DNA of 42,361 nucleotides from Candidatus Vogelbacteria bacterium (lineage in GTDB: Bacteria; Patescibacteriota; Minisyncoccia; Phycocordibacterales; XYD1-FULL-46-19), in the NCBI GenBank assembly GCA_021414225.1, contig JAIOOX010000002.1, positions 300,597 to 342,957 of the forward strand, in the 5' to 3' direction. Positions 1 through 8,439 of the stretch are shown here, in pieces. Made by a program: the position numbers and the translations under genes. The notes under the pieces are model-generated. The model did not search any database, was not told where the DNA came from, and saw only the letters and a program-made list of their open reading frames with translations. Each line of letters opens with the position of its first letter. Within the stretch, counting starts at the first letter, position 1.

Positions 1-665
1 CCTTCTTTCAAAGCTTCTAATTCATCGTTGACCGCAATCCGAATCGCTTGAAAGGTTTTGGTAGCTGGATGGAGTCGGCCTTTTTGATACCACTTAGGCA
101 CCGCGCTTTTGATAATATCCACCAACTGCCAAGTAGTTTTGATTGGCCCTTTCTGGCGGGCTTTGGCGATCGCTTCGGCAATTTGCCGGGAGAAACGTTC
201 TTCGCCGTAACCATAAATCACATTGGCTAAATTTTCTTCACCCCAGCTATTGACCACATCATAAGCAGTGACCAAGGCTTCTTCTGGTTTATCAGATAAA
301 GTCATCACCAAAGGTGTATCAGTTCGAAAAGAAAAGCCTCGTTCGTCATCATCTAGTTGACCAGAGTTAACCCCTAAATCAAGCAAGATGCCTTGAACTT
401 TGCCAACAGTGACCAAAGTCTCAATCTGACGAAAATTACCAACTACCGGTGTAAATTTAGCCTCACACTCAGCTAAATTTTTAGTGGCTCGAGCCAACGC
501 TCGACCATCAGCATCTATACCAATCAAATGGCCAGTTGGGCCAATAATGTCCGCTAGTGCCTTAGCGTGTCCAGCCTCACCTAAAGTGCCGTCCACCACC
601 ACATCGCCAGACTTGAGATTCAAGCCTTCAATTACTTCATGTAAAAGAACAGGTATATGGGCCAT
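1..665 (-). CDS. rsmH: 16S rRNA (cytosine(1402)-N(4))-methyltransferase RsmH, 3' end cut by window
   Basis: RsmH (MraW) uses S-adenosylmethionine to N4-methylate C1402 in the 16S rRNA decoding centre. The frame reads MAHIPVLLHEVIEGL, then a methyltransferase motif I (DGTLGEAGHAKAL, about residues 25-37), then LLDLGVNS and, near the cut, RLHPATKTFQAIRI, all typical of the family. About 221 codons are present; the C-terminal part, probably 70-90 residues, lies beyond the left edge. The ATG at 665 follows the mraZ stop by one base, so the two should be translationally coupled. The mraZ-rsmH pair normally opens the dcw division/cell-wall cluster, so ftsI, mur and fts genes may follow outside the window. 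Confidence 0.95.
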   Translation of the reverse strand, partial: MAHIPVLLHEVIEGLNLKSGDVVVDGTLGEAGHAKALADIIGPTGHLIGIDADGRALARATKNLAECEAKFTPVVGNFRQIETLVTVGKVQGILLDLGVNSGQLDDDERGFSFRTDTPLVMTLSDKPEEALVTAYDVVNSWGEENLANVIYGYGEERFSRQIAEAIAKARQKGPIKTTWQLVDIIKSAVPKWYQKGRLHPATKTFQAIRIAVNDELEALKE

Positions 666-666
666 C

Positions 667-1101
667 CTAGAAAACTCCGATTTCGCCCAACTTTTCGGCT
701 AATTGATCAGCCTCTTTTTGGACTTTATCCTTATCAGCTTTCCAGCGGTCCTCATCCCAAATCTCCAGTCGTTCGTGAATGCCAGCGACCACCACTTTGG
801 TATCGAGACCAGCAAACTCTCTCAGAAAATCTGGGATCAAAACCCGCCCCATAGCATCAACATCTGTTTCGACGGCGCCAGCCAACATAAACCGGTTGAA
901 CCGACGAGTGTCAGCTTGGCCCATTGAAAGACCAGCTAACTTCTCAGCCACTTTGGCCCAGGCTTTGACTGGGTAAAGCGACAAACAGTTGTCGAGACCA
1001 TGCGTAATGACCACCTTCTTACCAAGCTCTTTGCGAAATTTAGCCGGCAACGCTAGGCGTTTTTTTGTATCAATAGTGTGCCGGTATTCGCCGATAAGCA
1101 T
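667..1101 (-). CDS. mraZ: Transcriptional regulator MraZ
   Basis: MraZ is an AbrB/SpoVT-like DNA-binding protein that controls the division/cell-wall cluster and its own promoter. At 144 residues it has the usual length and two tandem half-domains, each with the D-x3-R signature: DTKKR near residues 11-15, and DAMGR near residue 82. It is the first gene of the unit, one base ahead of rsmH. The sequence upstream (1157-1223) carries a helically phased array of its likely operator. A -10-like TATCTT (1108-1113) lies exactly six bases before the ATG, which would allow a leaderless transcript. A second promoter candidate overlaps the operator array. Confidence 0.95.
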   Translation of the reverse strand: MLIGEYRHTIDTKKRLALPAKFRKELGKKVVITHGLDNCLSLYPVKAWAKVAEKLAGLSMGQADTRRFNRFMLAGAVETDVDAMGRVLIPDFLREFAGLDTKVVVAGIHERLEIWDEDRWKADKDKVQKEADQLAEKLGEIGVF

Positions 1102-1156
1102 AATAAGAAGATAAATTAACTAGGGTGTTGATCATTGGTGGAGCCAACGATCTCTG

Positions 1157-1223
1157 CCACTTTTTCCCACTACTCTCCTATTCTACTCCACTTCTTCCCA
1201 CTGACCAACACCACCCCACCACT
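1157..1223 (-). promoter_or_regulatory. MraZ-box array overlapping a candidate mraZ promoter
   Basis: On the minus strand AGTGG occurs at 1161-1157, 1171-1167, 1192-1188, 1202-1198 and 1223-1219, with a degenerate copy at 1181-1177. Starts are 10, 10, 11, 10 and 21 bp apart, so all copies face one side of the helix. MraZ is known to bind short TGGG/GTGG-type repeats about one turn apart. A promoter candidate TTGGTC (1203-1208), 17 bp spacer, TAGAAT (1180-1185) lies within the array, which fits autorepression. Confidence 0.75.
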
Positions 1224-1229
1224 AAAACT

Positions 1230-1279
1230 GTTGATAACCTAAAAAGCCCCTCCGTCGAGGGGCTTTTTAGGTTATCAAC
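1230..1279 (-). terminator. Terminator after lysS (23-bp perfect stem)
   Basis: A perfect inverted repeat pairs 1230-1252 with 1257-1279 around a 4-base loop. The core is a GC-rich stem (AGCCCCTC/GAGGGGCT) flanked by A and T tracts that lie inside the longer stem. It begins seven bases after the lysS stop and separates lysS from the mraZ operator. Its symmetry would let it stop transcription in both directions. Confidence 0.85.
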
Positions 1280-1285
1280 TTATGA

Positions 1286-2758
1286 TTATTCTCCTTTGGG
1301 TCTCAGGGTTGGAAAATAGATCACTTCTTTAATAGTTTGGACATCAGTTAAAAGCATCACAAGGCGGTCAATACCAATACCCCAACCACAAGCTGGTGGC
1401 ATACCATACTCCATTGCTTCCAAAAAGTCTTCATCTTTTGGTTGAGCTTCATTATCCCCTTTGGCTTTATTCTTCTCCTGCTCCATAAAGCGAGCTCGTT
1501 GGTCAATAGGGTCATTAAGTTCAGAAAAACCGTTAACCAGTTCTGTCCCACCAACCAGAAGTTGGAACCGATCAATCAGTCTTGGATCATCTTCACGGCG
1601 TTTAGCCAATGGCGCAAATTCAACTGGATAATCAACCAAGAAAGTTGGTTGAATTACTTTTGGTCGACAAGCTTTTTTATAAATATGATCAATGATTTTT
1701 TCTTTTGGTAAATTTGGGTCGATACTCAAACCAAGCTTAGTCGCCTCTTTAAGTAAGTCACCTTCTGACATGTCCATCACGTTATCGAGACCAGTGTATT
1801 CTTTAATCAAATCTAGATACTTAACCACGGCGAAAGGTTCAGCAAAACTAATAGTCTGGCCATCATAAGTTAATATATCTGAACCAAAAACTTTCTGAAT
1901 AACCTGTTTAAATAATTTCTCAACTCGCGCTCTTTCGGCAGTGGCATCAGAAAAAGCAGCATAGGCTTCCAGTGAAGTAAACTCTGGATTATGAGTTGGA
2001 TCAATTCCCTCATTTCTAAATGAGCGTCCGATTTCGTAAATCATCGGGAAACCACCAATCATCATTTTCTTCAGATCAAGTTCTGGGGCCACCCGCAAAC
2101 TAAGATCAATATCTAAGGCTTCGTGATGAGTGACAAATGGTGTAGCCGTAGCGCCACCAGCTAGTTGCTGAAGCATTGAGGTTTCTACCTCTAGGAAACC
2201 GTCACTATTTAAGAAGTTGCGAATTTCGGTAATAATTTTAGATCGAGTGATAAATCGTGTCCGGACAGTTTCATCGGTCAAAGTATCTAAATAACGTTTA
2301 CGAAACCGTTCTTCCACATCTTGCAAACCAGCCCACTTATCTGGTAATGGTCGTAAAGATTTTGCTAACATCTGCCAACTAGTCACTTCTAAAGTTTTTT
2401 CACCCTGTTTGGTGGTGAATAGGGTTCCAGTCACCGCCACAAAATCACCCACATCGACAGTCGTATCAAATAATCCCAAACTATCTTCACCTAATGTGTC
2501 TTTCTTGGCTACCGCTTGAAATTTGCCAGTTCCATCAAATAAATCAAAGAAAATAAGCGCCCCTTGACCCCGACGAGCCATCAGTCGCCCTACCAATTTT
2601 ACTTCAGTTTTTGCTTCACTTAACGGATCAAATTCACTACCCACCTCTTTTAAACTATGTGATCGTTCACAATGAATAGGAAAAGGGTTCTGGTTAGCCT
2701 GTTTTAAGAGTTCCAGTTTTTTTAACCGCTCGCTTCGGATGTCGTCCAGCGATGCCAT
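1286..2758 (-). CDS. lysS: Lysyl-tRNA synthetase, class II
   Basis: LysS charges tRNA(Lys) with lysine in the cytoplasm. The 490-residue length is normal. An OB-fold anticodon-binding domain comes first (about residues 55-150), followed by the class II core: motif 1 around the stretch ending GFLEVETSML, motif 2 (EIGRSFRNEGIDPTHNPEF) and motif 3 (GWGIGIDRLVMLLTD). The ATG lies seven bases after the greA stop, so greA and lysS share one transcript. A long hairpin terminator follows the stop. The family assignment is secure. Confidence 0.97.
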   Translation of the reverse strand: MASLDDIRSERLKKLELLKQANQNPFPIHCERSHSLKEVGSEFDPLSEAKTEVKLVGRLMARRGQGALIFFDLFDGTGKFQAVAKKDTLGEDSLGLFDTTVDVGDFVAVTGTLFTTKQGEKTLEVTSWQMLAKSLRPLPDKWAGLQDVEERFRKRYLDTLTDETVRTRFITRSKIITEIRNFLNSDGFLEVETSMLQQLAGGATATPFVTHHEALDIDLSLRVAPELDLKKMMIGGFPMIYEIGRSFRNEGIDPTHNPEFTSLEAYAAFSDATAERARVEKLFKQVIQKVFGSDILTYDGQTISFAEPFAVVKYLDLIKEYTGLDNVMDMSEGDLLKEATKLGLSIDPNLPKEKIIDHIYKKACRPKVIQPTFLVDYPVEFAPLAKRREDDPRLIDRFQLLVGGTELVNGFSELNDPIDQRARFMEQEKNKAKGDNEAQPKDEDFLEAMEYGMPPACGWGIGIDRLVMLLTDVQTIKEVIYFPTLRPKGE

Positions 2759-2765
2759 TGTTTTA

Positions 2766-3230
2766 TTATTTAACGTTTAACAAACTATATTCCACAGCCC
2801 CACTAGGAGTAGACACTTCCACACTGTCACCCTTTTTTCGGCCAATCAAAGCTGAACCAATGGGAGATAAGTGAGAAATCTTACCCAACAACATATCAGC
2901 TTCTTCAGAACCAACAATCGTTAATTCTTTTTCTTCCCCACCTTTTTTCTTAATCACCACCACCGAACCAACATCAACAGTACCGCTATGCTTGCCAGAC
3001 ACAATCTGGGCATTTTTTAAAATATTTTCAACTTCCTTGATTCGGTCTTCAATATCAGCTTGTCGATCTCGAGCTTCTTGATACTCAGCATTTTCTGATA
3101 AGTCACCGAGGGACTTGGCATACTCTAGATGAGCAGCAACCTCCTTACGTTCGACGGTTTTAAGATTTACTAACTCAGCTTGTAAAGCGTCATACTTCTC
3201 CTTACTTAGGTATTGAGTGTCATTATTCAT
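2766..3230 (-). CDS. greA: Transcription elongation factor GreA
   Basis: GreA rescues backtracked RNA polymerase by stimulating transcript cleavage. The N-terminal coiled coil carries the acidic tip (LGDLSENAEYQEARDRQ) with Asp43 and Glu46 at the positions expected to coordinate catalytic Mg2+. The C-terminal FKBP-like domain contains SPIGSALIGRKKGDSVEV. I chose the ATG at 3230 (154 residues). An in-frame TTG at 3236 lies only one base beyond the -10 box and would probably be outside the mRNA. The promoter places transcription start at or next to this ATG, so the mRNA should be leaderless. First gene of the greA-lysS operon. Confidence 0.96.
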   Translation of the reverse strand: MNNDTQYLSKEKYDALQAELVNLKTVERKEVAAHLEYAKSLGDLSENAEYQEARDRQADIEDRIKEVENILKNAQIVSGKHSGTVDVGSVVVIKKKGGEEKELTIVGSEEADMLLGKISHLSPIGSALIGRKKGDSVEVSTPSGAVEYSLLNVK

Positions 3231-3237
3231 GGCCAAA

Positions 3238-3266
3238 AGTATAGCCTATTTTGGCCAGTACGTCAA
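3238..3266 (-). promoter_or_regulatory. greA promoter embedded in the mrdA terminator; leaderless start
   Basis: Minus-strand TTGACG (3266-3261), 17-bp spacer, TATACT (3243-3238) is a near-consensus sigma70-type promoter. Seven bases separate the -10 box from the greA ATG (3230), so the predicted start is the A of the ATG or the base before it. The promoter lies almost wholly within the hairpin at 3241-3275. Confidence 0.85.
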
Positions 3267-3275
3267 AATAGGCTA
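3241..3275 (-). terminator. Terminator-like hairpin after mrdA
   Basis: A 13-bp perfect stem pairs 3241-3253 with 3263-3275 across a 9-base loop, starting one base after the mrdA stop. In the minus direction only a short T run follows (T at 3238-3235, interrupted by the -10 box), so termination may be partial. The same bases hold the greA promoter. Confidence 0.65.
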
Positions 3276-3276
3276 T

Positions 3277-4971
3277 TTAAACAGTGGGTACGTCCAAGTA
3301 CTCTGGAGCATAAATCTTAATGAAATCAACAAAATTGCGCATCACCCGACCAGCACCAGAAGTTACATTACGAGGCCCTTGTTCCATGACAATGGAAAAT
3401 GCATAACGAGGATTATCATAAGGCCAATAGCCACTCAACCAGGAGTTAACATATTTTTTACCGGCATCAATTTCAGCACTTCCACTTTTGACTGCTAGCT
3501 TTATCTCCGAGTCTTTTAAAATCTGAGCTGTCCCATCAGTCACCGTCATTCTCATCCCCTCATGTACCACCTTAAAATCTTTCTCTTCTAAACCAAGTTG
3601 GCGAATTGGTCTAGTGGTATAGTTGTCTTGTTGTTTTAAAACAGTCGGCACTATCACGTCACCGTTGGTAGCAATAGTCGCAAAAGCTCTTAAGACTTGA
3701 AGTAAAGTCACCTGAACTCCATATTGACCAATAGCAGTATGATAAGTATCTCCGATCCGCCATTGTTCGCCTTTGAAGGTTTCCTCCTTCCATTCTGGGT
3801 TAGGGATAATTCCATCCACCTCACCACCTAAGTTAATTCCGGTCTTCTCTCCTAAACCAAACAAACGCATATATTTTTCAATATTATAAATACCCAAACC
3901 TTTCTGATCCCTAAACCCACCACCAATGATATAAAAATAAACGTTAGACGACACGGCGATAGCTTTACGCATATCAACCGACCCGTGGTCAGCGTTATCT
4001 GGGAAAATAGTCGGACGCTCTGGGTCATACGGGTTTGGCAGGGTTAACTTACCGTTAGTTTGAAAAAATTTATTTGGGCTAACAATTTTTTCTGCCAAAG
4101 CACCCATGGCCAAGATAGGCTTAACCGTTGAACCTGGAGTATAACGGCCAGAAATAGCTCGATTTAGAAAAGGATTACCAGGATCTATCCCATAACCTCT
4201 TATTTTCGCCTCATCCTTACCTTCCACAATAATGTTAGGCTCATATTCAGGATAGCTGGTCAAAGCCAAAACTTCACCGGTTTTTAAATCCATAATCACC
4301 CCAGCCCCACCTTTAAAATTTTGAGCGATGGCCAAATCTTTAATCGATTTATACAGACCTTCTTGGACCACAGCATCAACCGACAAGTTAATACTCCTGC
4401 CTGGTAAGGATTCTTTAACAACATGATCTGATTCTATCTGCCCCTTGGCATCAACTTCTTCAATTTTTAGGCCTGGTTCACCAGAGAGGTCATTATTAAA
4501 AAACTCTTCAACCCCATCACGACCAACTGGTTGTTTAGGATTATATTTGAATTCTTTTATTTGATTATCAGTGGGGTAACCAACAAAACCAAGTAAATGA
4601 CCAAATCCTTCTTTAGGTAAATATTTACGACCATTATCATTCCAAATCAATTCGACCCCTTTACGATCATAAACAATTCCGCGATCAGGGAAAATAGGAG
4701 TATGATTTAATTTATTATCATCGCTTCTTTTAGCAAACTCTTGACCTCTTACCACCTGAATCACTCCTACTCTATAAGTAAAAATTAGACCAACTACCAA
4801 AAAAAATAATCCTAAAAAATATATCGCTCGTTTACTAATCGGTGATTCAATCCGACCCTCAAATTGTTGCGTGTTAAAAGACGGCAAATTACGCGAATCC
4901 AAAAATATTTCATCCGGATCAATATAATGACTCTTTTTTTGGCGTCTAAATAATCTAAAGATTGACCACAT
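3277..4971 (-). CDS. mrdA: Penicillin-binding protein 2 (peptidoglycan D,D-transpeptidase)
   Basis: This class B PBP cross-links peptidoglycan during side-wall growth and works with the MreBCD complex. One membrane segment (about residues 49-70) anchors an extracytoplasmic protein. The transpeptidase motifs are intact: STVK with Ser281 and Lys284, SSN at 341-343, and KSG at 495-497. The N-terminal dimerisation region is short, and the protein has 564 residues against roughly 630 in E. coli. It is the last gene of the proS-mreBCD-mrdA run, six bases after mreD, and is followed at once by a hairpin. mrdA next to mreD is the standard rod-shape arrangement, which favours PBP2 over the division enzyme FtsI. 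Confidence 0.93.
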   Translation of the reverse strand: MWSIFRLFRRQKKSHYIDPDEIFLDSRNLPSFNTQQFEGRIESPISKRAIYFLGLFFLVVGLIFTYRVGVIQVVRGQEFAKRSDDNKLNHTPIFPDRGIVYDRKGVELIWNDNGRKYLPKEGFGHLLGFVGYPTDNQIKEFKYNPKQPVGRDGVEEFFNNDLSGEPGLKIEEVDAKGQIESDHVVKESLPGRSINLSVDAVVQEGLYKSIKDLAIAQNFKGGAGVIMDLKTGEVLALTSYPEYEPNIIVEGKDEAKIRGYGIDPGNPFLNRAISGRYTPGSTVKPILAMGALAEKIVSPNKFFQTNGKLTLPNPYDPERPTIFPDNADHGSVDMRKAIAVSSNVYFYIIGGGFRDQKGLGIYNIEKYMRLFGLGEKTGINLGGEVDGIIPNPEWKEETFKGEQWRIGDTYHTAIGQYGVQVTLLQVLRAFATIATNGDVIVPTVLKQQDNYTTRPIRQLGLEEKDFKVVHEGMRMTVTDGTAQILKDSEIKLAVKSGSAEIDAGKKYVNSWLSGYWPYDNPRYAFSIVMEQGPRNVTSGAGRVMRNFVDFIKIYAPEYLDVPTV

Positions 4972-4977
4972 AAGAAT

Positions 4978-5268
4978 TTACACCATAACACGAACTTTGA
5001 TTTCTTCGACAACCACTATCCCCAACAACATACCTATTGTCCCCGCAAAATAATAAGGAGACCAGCCCAAAACCGGTATCCCAAAAACTAACTCCATAAC
5101 AAAAAAAACTATAGCTATTTCGTAATAATAAGAAAAGATGATAAGCCCTAGACCACCCACCACTATTAATAGATATGTAGGCAAAAAATAAGCCGTCAAT
5201 ATTAATAGTAGACCGAAAATTAGACGATCTATTCCTTTAGTGAATAATTTCAATCCAAGATAATTCAT
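4978..5268 (-). CDS. mreD: Small membrane protein in the MreD position
   Basis: This 96-residue protein is nearly all hydrophobic, with about three membrane segments (roughly residues 17-35, 36-63 and 70-90). MreD is the integral-membrane member of the rod-shape complex and is usually about 160 residues, so this would be a short version. The call rests mainly on its place between mreC and mrdA. I prefer the ATG at 5268 (MNYLGLKLF); an upstream alternative start at 5322 would extend the overlap with mreC. With the chosen start the gene still overlaps the end of mreC by 32 bases in another frame. Confidence 0.7.
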   Translation of the reverse strand: MNYLGLKLFTKGIDRLIFGLLLILTAYFLPTYLLIVVGGLGLIIFSYYYEIAIVFFVMELVFGIPVLGWSPYYFAGTIGMLLGIVVVEEIKVRVMV

Positions 5269-6055
5269 AAATATTAATTGGTGAGGCAATGTAAATGGTT
5301 TGCAGTGGATTACGAGGGTCATTGTCTACCCCACCAACCAATCCGATCAAATATGATTCTGGGTTTTGAACTATTACCTGATCCCCTTTTTCAATCTTCA
5401 ACCCTCGAGGCAACTTGGTAGTAAAATTTCCATTTCCAGCCCCGCTGACAACAGCTGGAACACTATTAGGTCCAATCACCACATTCATATCTGTCCTAGG
5501 TGATGAATAAAACTTTATTTTAGTGGTATTACTAAAAATCTGAACCACTTCGCCTAACAATAAATTTTCTTGAACGACTACCTTATCGCCCAACCTAATA
5601 CTATCTGACTGGTTACGACCAATATCGACTAAAAAAGTATCATACATAGTCCGTGGTGGTCGATCAAAAACCCGAGCCACCACCGGTGCTTCTTTATTTT
5701 CGTAACGACTAGCTACTTTTTGTAAAACAGCCAACTCTGCTAATTGTAATTTATTAGCTCTGAGTTGCTCACTCTGTATTTCAACTGTTTTTTTTAAATT
5801 TTCTACCTGTAAAACCAAAGACCTCTGAGTTCTAAAAAAATTAACTGTTCTAAATAATAATCCTTGGCTTTTTTCACTAGCCACAAAAACTGGTCGAACC
5901 ACAATTACAGCCACCCCAGACAAACCACGGTAAATTAGTGGACCCATAATATACAAACCGACTATCAAAACCAGAGTAATCATAATTTTGTTACTCCGTC
6001 GTGGACGATTTTGATTTTTAAAAACAGTATTTTTATCGAGGAGGTAATTCATCAT
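5237..6055 (-). CDS. mreC: Rod shape-determining protein MreC
   Basis: MreC links the cytoplasmic MreB filament to periplasmic or extracellular wall synthases. The 272-residue protein has a basic N-terminus (PRRSNK), one membrane segment (about residues 25-45), a coiled coil (about 75-112), and a two-barrel MreC domain that includes DIGRNQSDSIRLGDKVVV and GLVGGVDND. The start overlaps the 3' end of mreB by 23 bases and the end overlaps mreD, so the three genes are very compact and probably translationally coupled. Two adjacent ATG codons (6055, 6052) are both possible starts. Confidence 0.93.
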   Translation of the reverse strand: MMNYLLDKNTVFKNQNRPRRSNKIMITLVLIVGLYIMGPLIYRGLSGVAVIVVRPVFVASEKSQGLLFRTVNFFRTQRSLVLQVENLKKTVEIQSEQLRANKLQLAELAVLQKVASRYENKEAPVVARVFDRPPRTMYDTFLVDIGRNQSDSIRLGDKVVVQENLLLGEVVQIFSNTTKIKFYSSPRTDMNVVIGPNSVPAVVSGAGNGNFTTKLPRGLKIEKGDQVIVQNPESYLIGLVGGVDNDPRNPLQTIYIASPINIYELSWIEIIH

Positions 6056-7085
6056 CGTTGTCGATTAATAAGTCTTGATACAAGTCTAGATTCTCCAAGA
6101 CAATTCCCGCCCCCCTGACCACTGCAGTATGAGGTTCTTCAACCATGTGAATTGGTAATTTTAATTCCTTTTCAAATAATTTAGCCAGACCTATCATTTC
6201 TGCCCCTCCACCAACCAACACAATTCCTTGCCTCATAATATCTGAAACTACTTCTGGTGGGGTCGACTCTAAAACCTCTTTAATAGAATCAACCAACAGG
6301 TCGATCGCCGGCATAATCGCTTCTCTGATATCACTATCAGTGATAACCACCTCTCGAGGCAACCCAGTGATTAAATCACGACCTCTGATCGTTGCTTCCA
6401 TTGGTTCAACTTGTTTGATAACTGAACCAATTGCTTTTTTAACTTCCTCAGCGGTTTTCTCACCTAATAAAATTTTAAACTCATCTCTCACATAAGCACT
6501 AATATCCTGATTTAACTTTTCACCGGCAATATGTAAATTTTTAGATTTTACTACTCCACCTAAAGAAATAACCGCAATATCAGTTGTTCCACCACCAACA
6601 TCCACAATCATACTACCAACTGGTTCGTAGACAGGAATTCTAATACCAATCGCTGCAGCCATAGGTTCTTCTACCACATGAACTTCCCGAGCTCCAGCAT
6701 TACGAGCCGCATCACGAACCGCCCGACGCTCCACGTTAGTAACTCCTGACGGTACACCAATCACCACTCTCGGTCCCAGTAATCGCTTAGGAGTCAAAGC
6801 GGTAGCTTTTTTCATAAAATAAGCCAGCATCTCTTCAGCTACTTCGAAGTTAGAGATCACCCCATTTTCAAGTGGCCTAATCGCGGTAATGTGAGCCGGA
6901 GTCCGTCCAATCATCATACTGGCATCATTCCCAACCGCCACCACTCGACCCGTTTTTTGATTAACTGCCACAATAGAAGGCTCGTTAAGGACTATCCCTT
7001 GACCGCTAACATAAACCAAGGTGCTAGAAGTACCCAAATCAATACCAATATCACTCGAAAACATTTCATAGAGTTTTTTAAACAT
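6033..7085 (-). CDS. mreB: Rod shape-determining protein MreB (copy in the mreBCD operon)
   Basis: MreB is the bacterial actin that guides lateral wall synthesis. The actin-fold nucleotide motifs are complete: phosphate-1 IGIDLGTSSTLVY near the N-terminus, phosphate-2 IVDVGGGTTDIAVISLGG, and the adenosine motif GIVLVGGGAEMIGL. Length is normal at 350 residues, with a short acidic C-terminal tail. The ATG comes six bases after the proS stop, so it probably shares the proS promoter. A second, divergent MreB is encoded at 11706-12719. Confidence 0.96.
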   Translation of the reverse strand: MFKKLYEMFSSDIGIDLGTSSTLVYVSGQGIVLNEPSIVAVNQKTGRVVAVGNDASMMIGRTPAHITAIRPLENGVISNFEVAEEMLAYFMKKATALTPKRLLGPRVVIGVPSGVTNVERRAVRDAARNAGAREVHVVEEPMAAAIGIRIPVYEPVGSMIVDVGGGTTDIAVISLGGVVKSKNLHIAGEKLNQDISAYVRDEFKILLGEKTAEEVKKAIGSVIKQVEPMEATIRGRDLITGLPREVVITDSDIREAIMPAIDLLVDSIKEVLESTPPEVVSDIMRQGIVLVGGGAEMIGLAKLFEKELKLPIHMVEEPHTAVVRGAGIVLENLDLYQDLLIDNDDELPPR

Positions 7086-7091
7086 GAAAAA

Positions 7092-8339
7092 TTATTTCAG
7101 ACTAGCCAACAAATCAGCCTCGGATAAGTTTTTGACCTCCCCCGTCATCCTATCTTTAACCTCTAAACTACCAGCTGTAATCGTTTTTTCACTCACCACC
7201 ACTCGAGTTGGTAAGCCCAACAAATCAGCATCGCCTAATTTTTCACCAGCACCAAGATCTCTGTCATCGTAAAGAACGTCTACACCTTGATCGGAAATAT
7301 GTTTGTAAAGTCTTTCGGCTTCTTGTTTAACATTATCACTACCACCTAAAGAAACGAGATGGACAGTAAACGGCGCAATACTTTTTGGTAATCTCATCCC
7401 TTTATCATCGGCCAAGACTTCCACTACCGTTCCCAACAAACGACCCAGACCAATTCCATAAGAACCCATCACTACAGGATAAGAAGCTCCAGCTTCGTCT
7501 TTATACATTAAATTCATTGGCGCTGAATACTTGGTTCCCAATTTAAAAATATTACCCACCTCAATTGACTTGGCTTCGTAGCACTCTTCTTTATTAATAC
7601 CCAGTTCAGCCAGTATTTCGTCCGTAAAAACCTCTTCATTGATAGCAATACCTTTTTTGTCAGAGATATAAATTTTATCCTCCCCCGCCTCACTAAGAGT
7701 CTGAAATTCATGACTATATTTAGAGAAAGAACCGCCTGAAGCAAAAGTTTTATAGGTTAAATGCCCAATACCAACCGCTTCAAAAATACGTTTATAACTA
7801 TCTGCCACCTCTTCATAAAAACCATCTAAAGCTTCTTGGTCAGTATCAAAAGAGTATAAATCTTTCATTAAAAATTCACGGCCACGCATAATACCACTTT
7901 TGGCTCGTAGTTCATTACGAAACTTAGTTTGGAATTGATACACTCTTCGAGGTAAATCTCGATACGACTGAATATACTCAGCCATAATAGAAGATAATGG
8001 CTCTTCATGAGTAGTAGCTAAACCTATCTCACCCCCACTTTGTAAATTAGTTTTAAACCAAACATCAATCACCTCATCAGCCCAACGTCCACTTTTTTGC
8101 CAGACTTCAGTATTTTGCAAAGCAGTCAATTCTACTTCCTGACCACTAAGCTTATTCATCTCGGCACGAATTATATTTTCAATCTTTTTTAATGATAGAA
8201 GACCTAATGGTAAATAAGAATAGACACCCGCCATTTCTTTATGAATAAACCCAGCTCTAATCAAAAGCTTGGCATTTTTTGATACTTCATCTTTTGGGTC
8301 TTCCCGGCGAGTTTTAGTAAAGAGTTGTGATTGACGCAT
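7092..8339 (-). CDS. proS: Prolyl-tRNA synthetase, short form without the INS editing domain
   Basis: ProS charges tRNA(Pro). The class II catalytic motifs are present: motif 1 around VELTALQNTEVWQKSGRW, motif 2 as FQTKFRNELRAKSGIMRGRE, and motif 3 as MGSYGIGLGRLLGTVVE. A C-terminal anticodon-binding domain (PFTVHLVSLG onwards) follows. At 415 residues it lacks the roughly 180-residue INS domain that in the E. coli enzyme sits between motifs 2 and 3 and hydrolyses alanyl-tRNA(Pro). It heads the rod-shape operon and is driven by a strong promoter only four bases upstream of its ATG. Confidence 0.95.
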   Translation of the reverse strand: MRQSQLFTKTRREDPKDEVSKNAKLLIRAGFIHKEMAGVYSYLPLGLLSLKKIENIIRAEMNKLSGQEVELTALQNTEVWQKSGRWADEVIDVWFKTNLQSGGEIGLATTHEEPLSSIMAEYIQSYRDLPRRVYQFQTKFRNELRAKSGIMRGREFLMKDLYSFDTDQEALDGFYEEVADSYKRIFEAVGIGHLTYKTFASGGSFSKYSHEFQTLSEAGEDKIYISDKKGIAINEEVFTDEILAELGINKEECYEAKSIEVGNIFKLGTKYSAPMNLMYKDEAGASYPVVMGSYGIGLGRLLGTVVEVLADDKGMRLPKSIAPFTVHLVSLGGSDNVKQEAERLYKHISDQGVDVLYDDRDLGAGEKLGDADLLGLPTRVVVSEKTITAGSLEVKDRMTGEVKNLSEADLLASLK

Positions 8340-8349
8340 AGATCACCCA

Positions 8350-8378
8350 ATCATAAACGATAAGTGACTTGGGGTCAA
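8350..8378 (-). promoter_or_regulatory. proS/mreBCD operon promoter, about 4-nt leader
   Basis: Minus-strand TTGACC (8378-8373), 17-bp spacer, TATGAT (8355-8350). The predicted start is the A at 8343, giving a leader of four bases before the proS ATG at 8339. No ribosome-binding site fits in that space. Confidence 0.8.
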
Positions 8379-8439
8379 AATTACGTATTAACTACTTAAT
8401 TTGACTTAAGGTAGATACTGTCTTGAAATTTAAAACGCC

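Noticed and set aside
1230-1279. The 23-bp perfect palindrome as an insertion-element end or origin feature.
   Set aside because: It has a GC core with A/T tracts, a 4-base loop and sits directly after the lysS stop, all as expected for a terminator.
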